DNA from: Deuterostichococcus epilithicus | Lineage: Eukaryota; Chlorophyta; Trebouxiophyceae; Prasiolales; Stichococcaceae | Direction: 5' to 3' | Length of the DNA stretch: 64,000 bases | NCBI GenBank assembly: GCA_033439295.1 | Contig: JAVTLE010000005.1 | Span: 3,460,501-3,524,500 of the forward strand | Part shown: piece by piece, positions 56,601-64,000 of the stretch | How the letters are laid out: every line of letters starts with the position of its first letter | Numbering within the stretch: position 1 is the first letter of the stretch | The notes under the pieces: model-generated | What the model was told of the DNA's origin: nothing | The model's input: only the letters and a program-made list of their open reading frames with translations | The model's database searches: none | Made by a program: the position numbers and the translations under genes

Positions 56601-57709
56601 TCCGCTGCCAGCAGGCGCCAACGTCCGCTAGGGCCTCTGCATCCTCCCTTTTGACTGCGAGCACCGCGCTCAGCGCATTGACACCAGCGCCGCGGCTGCG
56701 GCTGTCTCTGGTATTCGAGGTCCGCCTCCTGGGCTTCAGCTTCCAGACTTGTGCTAAACCTTTGCTGCAGGTGGTGGCATATGGCATGGCGCGGCCGGCG
56801 CGCGAGGTGCTTTTCACGGTCGTGTCGACCGACGAAAAGTACCGCGCCAAGGTCTGTTCCTTCCGGAACAGGGAACGAAAAGTACCGGGCCTGCGTTCGT
56901 GGCGCCGCCGCCTGCGCCACATGCCGCTTGAGTGTGTGGGGTTCAGGTGCTGTGCCGTCTGCCTCCGCCTGGGTCAACCGAAAATTATTCGGAGCAAGAA
57001 GTGGTTCGGAGGTTGTTCCCTCCATTCTAAGCTCACGGCTCTGAACGGGTGCGCCTGCGCCTTTCAGGTCGTGTTGGACACGCTGGTGCAGCGGGCGGGC
57101 GACGCGGTCGCAGCCGCGGCGTTCAGTGCGCTGCAGGGCCCCGGCGGCTTTGGGCCCTCGGCCTTTGCCGCCGCGGTGGTGCCCGTCTGCATTGGCTGGG
57201 CAGCCCTCGGCGCGCGCCTGGGGCGCCAGCAGCAGGTGACCAGGGTTTAGGGTTCACCTCTGCATTGAACACATGCGGCACTGCAGCCGGCGACCGAGCT
57301 GCCTTGTGGCATGGGGTCTGGTCCGGCAGCAGAAGCGCGCGACTTGAAGTGCAGATCGCTGCACCCCTGGATCATGGGTGCCGCCGTCTGCCGTAGACCA
57401 ACAGGCCAGTCGTCCTCCATCACATGCACCTGGCTAGGACAAGAGCGGCAAGGCGCGACGCCGATGGCAGAAGTCCGTCATGCAATGAGGCCCTTGCAAT
57501 GGGCGCAGATGTATTGCCTGCCAGCCCTAGTGGCAGCAGGAGACAGCTGCACATGCCGGCTATCTTGCACATGCGAGGGTCTCTGTTGAGTCGCACGTCT
57601 GCTGAGAGGTACGTCCAGTGTTAACATTCCAGAAACCTCCCCGACCGCACGGCGGCAGGTGCTGGAGCGGGGGGCGGCGGCAAAACGGGAGAAGGTCGAG
57701 GCGCTGTGA
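53689..57709 (+). CDS. ATP/ADP-translocase-like (NTT/MFS) membrane transporter
   Basis: Exon 1 (53689-53758) reads MAAQILAAYFLLLPIRDEAA, the YF-x-LLPIRDE opening typical of TLC/NTT-like carriers. It joins in phase to 53866-54015 (VLPQLFAASLPVTLIAAPAA with SAFLGRRG), 54175-54742, and 54928-55058 (LFGLLGAGGTAGQLAGSAAA). Exon 3 holds a long Ser/Gly/Asn-rich loop (about residues 100-225) before FYLWVSAANLVGVSTIWARA. Later exons: QGGLAACAAGFRLIAASPYL; NYVVSSTFYFAKTAVVAAGM with TALFAAINGASAAIIGVVQ; RQVLLTGRLLRRLHPSAALA; ARPAREVLFTVVSTDEKYRA then VVLDTLVQRAGDAVAAAAF; and PVCIGWAALGARLGRQQQ. ARP-x-REVLFTVV-x-x-x-(E/D)KY-x-AK and R-x-GD are family hallmarks. The last exon, 57659-57709, adds VLERGAAAKREKVEAL. 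The substrate (nucleotides or otherwise) and membrane cannot be read from the sequence. Confidence 0.82.
56832..56891 (+). repeat. duplicated exon end in the transporter gene
   Basis: 56832-56848 (exon end, encoding DEKYRA) recurs at 56875-56891 in the following intron with 16 of 17 bases identical (ACGAAAAGTACCG core). Confidence 0.8.
57242..57254. repeat. telomere-like motif, last intron of the transporter gene
   Basis: AGGGTTTAGGGTT beginning six bases after the donor GT at 57236. Confidence 0.85.
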
Positions 57710-58425
57710 GGACGGCTCTGCAGCTGCACAGCAGGCTCCGACACCGAACGGTGCATGCCTGGCAGCACGTCGCCCTCCATGGAGGCAAGTGGGACACCAC
57801 CAGCAGCAGCATGATACTTGGGCCGCCTCTCCAAGCATGAAATCAGAAGAACACTTGCAAAACAGCAGGGTCCTCTGCTCCCACTGCTGCACCGTCGTAG
57901 TTCGCAACATGCATGCTGGAATGGCGTCAAGAGGACCGATTTGTCGCGCTGCAGGACGAGGATGAGGATGTGGTGGAGGTGGAAGCACTTGTTGCTGCTC
58001 GGGGCCACGCTGGGCGGCGCCGCCGCCTATCCACAGTGACGCTGCCAAGCCCTAGAACGGCACCCATATGACAACCTTGTTCAAAGCTCCGCAGCCGCTT
58101 CAATGCAGTTGATGGCATCCTGACGGGTCTTGTTAGCAGATTGATTGCAAGGTGCGGCTAGTCATGGTCATGCTCGGATTTAGAGTGTTGCCTGATATAT
58201 GTAGGCTCATCCAGTGGAATATCCGGCGGAACCCGTGGACTCTCTACTGGATCATGAGACCATGCGCATGGTCATGAAACCACGCGCATACTCGCTTTGG
58301 GCCACTGCCTTCGCTGCAAATCACAAACAGAGACTGCACTGAGGCTGCCCTGTGAGTCGACTTTCATACGAGGCAGGAGTCGAACAGAAAGTGGCAACCG
58401 AAACTGGACTCATCAGGACGCAGCC
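57710..58425. other. intergenic between the transporter and SYLF gene 3
   Basis: About 0.7 kb, same-strand neighbours. No exon supported; presumed promoter of SYLF gene 3. Confidence 0.4.
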
Positions 58426-61400
58426 ATGACGATTATCGACCCAAAGGCGAGGCTTTTGCCATCAATAAAGCACATCCAGACACCAGTCGTGCCGTGCGAG
58501 GAGTTGTCAGACGATGTTTCCAACCAGCTCAATGCATCGACACAGGTGCGAGAGCGGGTTGAAGACGAGGTCGCCAGGTGAGAAGGCTTCCTGAGTGAGG
58601 CCGTCCGGCTGTGAACAGGACGGATCCGAGGCTGCCGTGTACTTGAGGCCACGGACAACTCGCAACATGTAGTGTTGGCAGCAACGTTACTATTAGTTAA
58701 TCGTCATTCTGCGCTTCAGTAGCCATAGTGCATGAGGCAGCTTCATGCCGCACCCACACCACCTTGATGAAGCGTGGGCAATCACATGACGACGGTGGAT
58801 GCTCGTAAGTGGACAGGGCCGACAAGCTGCTGCGCAAGGTCACAGGCACGTCCGGTTCATAATGTGACGACGCGGCGGCCTGCAATATCGTGCATGTGAA
58901 TGTACTTTCCGTAGCATTTGTGTCTGCGCTTCTGTGCATGCCGCGGCTTTCCGCACCTCACACACAGGCCGTCAGCAACTTTTTCGTCCCCCCATCAGAG
59001 CTCTGGAGCCGTCCTGTACCTGTCTGCAGATCCCAACGACCCCAACTTCTCGCGCAATGGCAGCCCCGCGCTGACGTCAAAAGAAATCGTCTCGGCGCCT
59101 GGCCTGGTGCCCGCCAAACCTCTGCCTGCCGTCGATTTCCATTTTGTGCGCAACCGTGTGCAGAATGCCCGACGAGCACCTGCGCCGCCGGCGACACTCT
59201 GCGCCGTGATGGACCTGCCAGCTCTCTGCTGTGGCTGCACTTCTGCCGATCCGCTGCCGCAGCAGCCAAGCAACGGTCCTGACACGTCTGCACTCGGGGG
59301 TGCAGGTGTTCAACGTCCTGAAGAAGGTGTGCTGCTGCTCGAGGGCTCTACTGTCCCGCCAGCACTAATCAGCTCTGAAAGTAGAAACGCCTGCTACTCC
59401 TGTGCCTATTTCCCTGATGAATGAAATGAAAGGCAGCCAACAGTCCCCATGACACCACAGTGCTTCTGACCGAACTGCACAGCGTTCCTGACACAGGCGG
59501 GCATCGGTCTAGGTGTGCTGCAGGTAGGGTGCATGCTGATGTCATGTAACCCTGCCCTCGAGGCGACTCTGCAGCAAGCTGGGCGGCTGCCCGCATGAAC
59601 CTGCTGTGCTGTCACGTTGTTGTGCTGTATGTGTTCTGAGGTGGGTGTTCTGCTTCTTCCTGCACATGCAGGGCAGAGGCTTTGTCGTCCAGAAGCTGGA
59701 TGGACCCAATGGCCAGGTGTCCTGGTCCGCGCCGCTGTTCTTCAAGGTGCGCCGGCAGCAGTGCCCTTGCTTTTATGAAATGGATCACGACTCTCAGGCT
59801 GAGACTATTTCAGCCGCAGGCGCTCTTGATTCTGTTAGGTCATCGGAGCTAGCAGTGCAGGGCTGGCAAGCGTGACAAGTGTACCAAAACTTGCTGCTCA
59901 GACCTGCTGGTGTATGTTCACAACGACAGGTGACGGGCATGTCCCTGGGCGCCATTGTCGGCTGGTGCGTCCTACTCCCGGTCTCTCCTCGTCTGTCACA
60001 TCCACGATCTGATGCATACGGCAGCGCCTCCTAGAACCTCGCGTTCGATGCGCACCTTCCTGGAGATTTGGGTACATAAACATCGTCGGGTGCGCCCGCA
60101 GCAGCAGCAGTGCCGCATGCGGGTGCTGCATCACGATGCGGCAGAATCAAGTGATGCAGCACTTCTGCTGTGCTTGCGACCACCGGAGTGGACGTCGACA
60201 CCAGACTGCCAGCACCTGCACATGTGCTTCCATCCACCTTCAGGGAAGCGGTGGACACTTTCGTCATACCCGACAGCCGCAACTCTGTTCGCAAGTTCCT
60301 GGACCCAAAGGTGAGCGATCAGCATACTCAGGACCATGAATTCAGGGTTTAGGGCACTCCAGCGCTGCTATTGCATGCAAATTCTACGATCATACACACG
60401 ATCCAAGCAGTGTGCTCGCCGGGTGCAGACCCAGTACGGCGTGGAGGCAGGTGTCGGCGTCGGCCACAGCTACACCGGCACCAAGGACTCGCCGGTGGAC
60501 AAGGGGGACCCGCTCATCTTTTCGATCACCAACAGTGGGGCCATCATCGACATCAGCCTGAAGGGTGAGGAAGAATATTTATGTCTACCTGACTGCTTGT
60601 TTCCTGTGCCGTGAATGCTGTGAGTTGATCTTTTGTCACGGTGCGTGTATTTAATATATATTTATATCAAATTGTTTGCACCGGTCGAGCGTGTCAAGCC
60701 AGCGGCACTGGCGCCAGTACCCACCGGCGGCAGCCATGCCCTCCTCAAGACGCATCATGGCTGACGACGATCCTTCTCGAGGAACAGGCGCCAGTATCCA
60801 CCGGGATGACAAGATGATCGAGAGCGTGCGTCTGATCCATTTTGTTGGCGTGTTGAATGCCAGCGGCGGCAACACAAGGATGCCTGTATATCTGAGCGCT
60901 GCGGGGAAAGCTTGCCAAGTGATCCATATCTCCCCTCTCAACAGGTGTACGGCTCCGTGGCGCACCTGGAAGACATCCTCGATGGTCGTGTATCGCCTCC
61001 TAACGAAGCCAAGGTGGGGGAGTCTCTTTCATCAGATTTGCCATGGGGAACAGCTTGTTTGCAGTACAACAAGTAAGTCACCAGTGACATCAACCTGAAG
61101 CAGCTAGTGCGACTCGTGGAAAAATCTTCTCACTTTGCCAAATGACTATTGTCGTGAATGCGGTTGACTCGTGTGGCGCGCAGCCACTGTATGACCGCCT
61201 CAAGAGCATCGTGGGCGATCGCGGCCGCCCGCAGTCGGGCCAGCAACAGCAAACGGCCGGCGCCACGGACGACACGCCGGTGCAAGAGATGCATTCTTCT
61301 GGAATCAGATCCATGGCACACATTTTTGTTGCGGCAAGGGTGCTTGGCAGGTGCTGGTGTGTGGCAGGCCTGTTCCTGTCGCTCTTGTCGCCAGACAGCA

Positions 61401-61950
61401 CTATATGCATGTATACATATGTCCCTAAGTCCCTCCTTTCCTGATGATCCTTAGTGGAAATTCGAGCAAGCAACATTATGGTGTGGTAGGCGGCCGTGTA
61501 CATGACTTACGAGGAGTTCCAGTCGCTGCTGGCGGCGCCCGACTACAGCGCCGGCGTCTCGTCACTGGACACCGCAAGCGTGGACCCGCTGCTCAATATC
61601 GACCTGGTACGATCTTCGGTACTTCAGACAGCTTCCTGCCGATAATATTGTCTCCCTCCACAGGTTCCTCCGATGGCAACACTGTCATTGTGGGCACTGG
61701 GTTCCTGGATGTTGCTGCCCGTATGCAGTATGTCCCCATGTTTCGTCGATCATGGTGTGATACTGCTGGTTGTTGATTACCAGCTTATTTCAGGACTATG
61801 GCGGCATGTGTTGCTAGCTTGAAATGCCACGAGTCGTGATTGCACCTGCCCCTGCAGAATGAGCCGGTTGGCATCGACCCCGCCCTGCTCAGTTCGCTGC
61901 CGGTTGCCTGGCCGCCGCCCACAGCTACTGTCGTGCCGCCAGTCAGCTGA
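58426..61950 (+). CDS. SYLF-domain (Ysc84-like) protein 3, long form
   Basis: Closest to SYLF protein 2. Start 58426 (MTIIDPKARLLPSIKHIQTP), first exon to 58577. Then DPNDPNFSRNGSPALTSKEI with VSAPGL; VFNVLKK (59306-59326, 21 nt); AGIGLGVLQ (59497-59523, 27 nt); GRGFVVQKLDGPNGQVSWSA with PLFFK; VTGMSLGAIVG; TFVIPDSRNSVRKFLDPK; TQYGVEAGVGVGHSYTG with PLIFSITNSGAIIDISLKG; VYGSVAHLEDILDGRVSPPN; PLYDRLKSIVGDRGRPQSGQ; the tail exon VYMTYEEFQSLLAAPDYSAG with VDPLLNIDL; and NEPVGIDPALLSSLPVAWPP to TVVPPVS, stop 61948-61950. GFVVQKL-(x)n-WSAP and SGAIIDISLKG are the SYLF core. A lipid-binding, endomembrane or actin-linked role is inferred from the family. Joins between the first and second exons are not phase-closed. 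Confidence 0.75.
60343..60354. repeat. telomere-like motif, SYLF gene 3 intron
   Basis: CAGGGTTTAGGG about 30 bases inside the donor end of an intron. Confidence 0.75.
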
Positions 61951-62844
61951 AGCCTCTGCCGCATACTGAGGTGGAGATGTTTATTCTAAACTTTGAGAAG
62001 TACCTGTTGTTGCAATGATTGAGCACTGTATGTGATGAGGGTCCGTCGCAACTGCATGCAAGTAGGTTTTAAGCTTGGAAAGTTAATGCACAGTGCGCCG
62101 CAGTAATCCTGATGCCTGTGACACCTTTATGTTCCCATACCTGCAGGCTCTCGTGTGCTGCAACCCCCGGAACCCCACATACGTAATGGCTGGTGTGCAA
62201 AACTGATGATGTGCAGTTGGCCCGATAGCTATTCACGTTGAATAGGCTGTGTTTGCTAGTAACGCTGGTGTGTGAAAGCGCATCATCAAGGCGGTGGCTG
62301 CGCCACTGCAGTGCTGAAGGAATAAATCTGCGGCCTTCCTCGTACGTGCATTGCTTGTAGTGTGTTGCCGCTTCCTATTTCAATTGCACAGCTGTTTCTC
62401 AGGACGCTAGATCAGTATGCAGGTTCACTCTGTTGTTGATATGATGGGCCATGTGTGCGGGTCAAAGGTCTCGTCCAGAATGGCCACCAGAACCGCATTT
62501 GGCGGCGGAAATTTGATGCAGCGGAAATATCGGCGGCGACGCTCAACTGGTTTCGGACTGCTGCAAGCCGCTGCTGGAGAGTGCGAGAGAAGAACCCATG
62601 CGCTAGCCTTGTTAGTAGTCAAGCTGTACTCAGCGGAAAGCATGATGCATGTGTGCGCGCCGCATGCAGTTCGTTGGCCTGACTAAGAGAGAATGTCTTG
62701 ACGAATGTGGTGAGAAATCAACACGTACATCATCGAGCAGAAGTTTCAACTTCATTACTTTGAGTGAAAGTGTTGAGCCTGTGAGGCTCTGACCTGAGCT
62801 CATACAACAATTGCCCACCTGAAGCACACGGACAGCTCGACAGC
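61951..62844. other. intergenic between SYLF genes 3 and 4
   Basis: About 0.9 kb of relatively AT-rich sequence. No exon supported. Confidence 0.4.
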
Positions 62845-64000
62845 ATGGCAGCGGCATACGACGCCCCTCCTGAGGTGGGACTGAACATCTCTACCCACGC
62901 CCATCAGTGCTTCTGAGCGACCTCGATTCAAGCGGCATCTCCCCCCAGGCTTGGGCCCTGCTGATGACATGTCCTTTTGTCCGCCTGAACTCACAGGTCA
63001 AGGCGAGACTGAAGGATGATGTAAATAAGGTGCGCCATGTAGGCTCTGATGCGAAAAAAAGTGCGAGCCAGTAAAGGTCATAGCATATACGTGGCGACTA
63101 ACGAGGCCTTGCGGGTTGCGGCTGACGGAGCATCCAGACGTGCGCCACCACATGTGTGCGCACCAGTGGCCAAACACTGCTAGCAGCGCATTGCTAGCAG
63201 CACATCGGGCATGGCAGAAGCAGCAGCCAAACCGCACCCTGTGTGGTGCCACTGGCGTCCTGCATCGCATCAAGTCGCAGCTGCGCAAAGCTGGAGTTTC
63301 TGATGCCAAATGTCGTTCTCGGCGGCAGGCGCAAGACCTGGTGGAGCGGCTGACGGATCCGGAGAAAGGGCGTGACACGCCAAACCCGGACATGCCGGGC
63401 AGCGAGATCATCCGCGCCGCCGGCCTGGCCTGGGTGTTCTGGAAGAAGGTGCGCGCTGCCAACAGTGCTAGCTGCCACGATTCCTGCACCAGGGAAGTCA
63501 GCAATGTAGCGCTGGCGACCCAAGCGGCACTACTGTGTCCAGCCATGTCCAGCAGGATTTAATGCACCGCCCTGCATCGTTGGACAGCCTGCGGATGAGC
63601 GCTTCCCGTGTTGACACAGGTGGGGCTGCTAGCTTTTGGGCTGGAGGGAGGCTACGGCTTCATCATCAAGAAGGCATGCGCCCCTCACATGCAGCATATC
63701 TTCAAACCTACGGTTGTGCCATGGCAGCACCAGATGGCTTAAGCACACCGACACCTGCTACGTAGCTTGCATAGGAAACAATGCATTGGCTGCTCTGAGG
63801 CGTGCTGTCAGCTCCTTGGACTGTTGCATCTGTGGCTATGTATGAATGTATCACTACACGTTCCGATTGCAGCTGGGCGAGACGGCGAACTCGACCCCGA
63901 ATTCCCCCAAGTTCAGCTGGTCAGGTGTGCAGAAATATTCCAGCTTCACTCCAGCTTTCTTGCAGTGCCAGAAGCACGACTGGAGATCAATGGACCTTGG
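62845..64000 (+). CDS. SYLF-domain protein 4, cut by the window edge
   Basis: Short exons on the plus strand: MAAAYDAPPE (start 62845, donor after 62874); VKARLKDDVNK (about 62998-63030); QDLVERLTDPEKGRDTPNPD with EIIRAAGLAWVFWKK; VGLLAFGLEGGYGFIIKK, which ends at an apparent GC donor (AAG/GCATGC near 63673); and LGETANSTPNSPKFSW. The pattern follows the N-terminal third of SYLF proteins 2 and 3: a short charged first exon ending K-x-E/D-(x)-V-x-K, a DP...P-G-x-E/D-(I/L)I segment, then KK-VG...GFIIKK. The rest lies beyond the window. In this gene the second conserved micro-exon is fused with the GFIIKK exon. Confidence 0.65.

Noticed and set aside
1-64000. CRISPR arrays, rRNA genes, transposons, retroelements
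   Set aside because: No regular spaced repeats, rRNA cores, transposase, reverse transcriptase or long terminal repeats were seen on reading both strands.

Overview
This window is nuclear DNA from a green alga (Chlorophyta), most likely a trebouxiophyte-like one. The grounds are a high GC content, dense short introns with GT(GC)/AG borders and CTGCAG-type acceptors, TTTAGGG-type telomeric motifs, some TGTAA polyadenylation motifs, and genes typical of the green lineage. The clade below Chlorophyta is an inference. Almost every gene is split into many exons. Spans below run from the first to the last supported coding base, and exon borders are given where reading phase could be checked by hand.

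Layout, 0-26 kb: a conserved plastid-type protein (+); a RhoGAP protein with a FAM13-like tail (-); a DedA/VTT-like membrane protein (+); a DUF1206-type six-helix membrane protein (-, full model of 435 aa); a small plastid membrane protein (-, full model of 152 aa); APC11, the RING subunit of the anaphase-promoting complex (+, full model); a secreted collagen-like protein (+); mitochondrial ribosomal protein mL43 (-, full model of 140 aa); and a TPR-like helical-repeat protein (+).

Layout, 26-48 kb: two tandem SYLF-domain genes (-), a secreted CAP/PR-1 protein with a Pro-Thr-rich basic linker (-, full model of 369 aa), and a START-like gene (-). Head to head with the last lies its paralogue (+).

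Layout, 48-64 kb: CBF5/dyskerin, the H/ACA pseudouridine synthase (-, full model of 474 aa in 11 exons); an ATP/ADP-translocase-like transporter (+); and two more SYLF genes (+), the last cut by the window edge.

Three large patterns stand out. First, the 26-64 kb part is roughly mirror-symmetric (SYLF, SYLF, START facing START, SYLF, SYLF), as if an ancestral block was duplicated in inverted orientation. Second, many introns carry degenerate copies of the edge of a neighbouring exon, usually about 40-160 bp away, in at least five unrelated genes. Third, seven short interstitial telomere-like motifs all fall inside introns, several within a few tens of bases of a splice site. I saw no rRNA, CRISPR, transposon or convincing tRNA. 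Four single N bases (2692, 3266, 4558, 26706) mark uncertain assembly positions.
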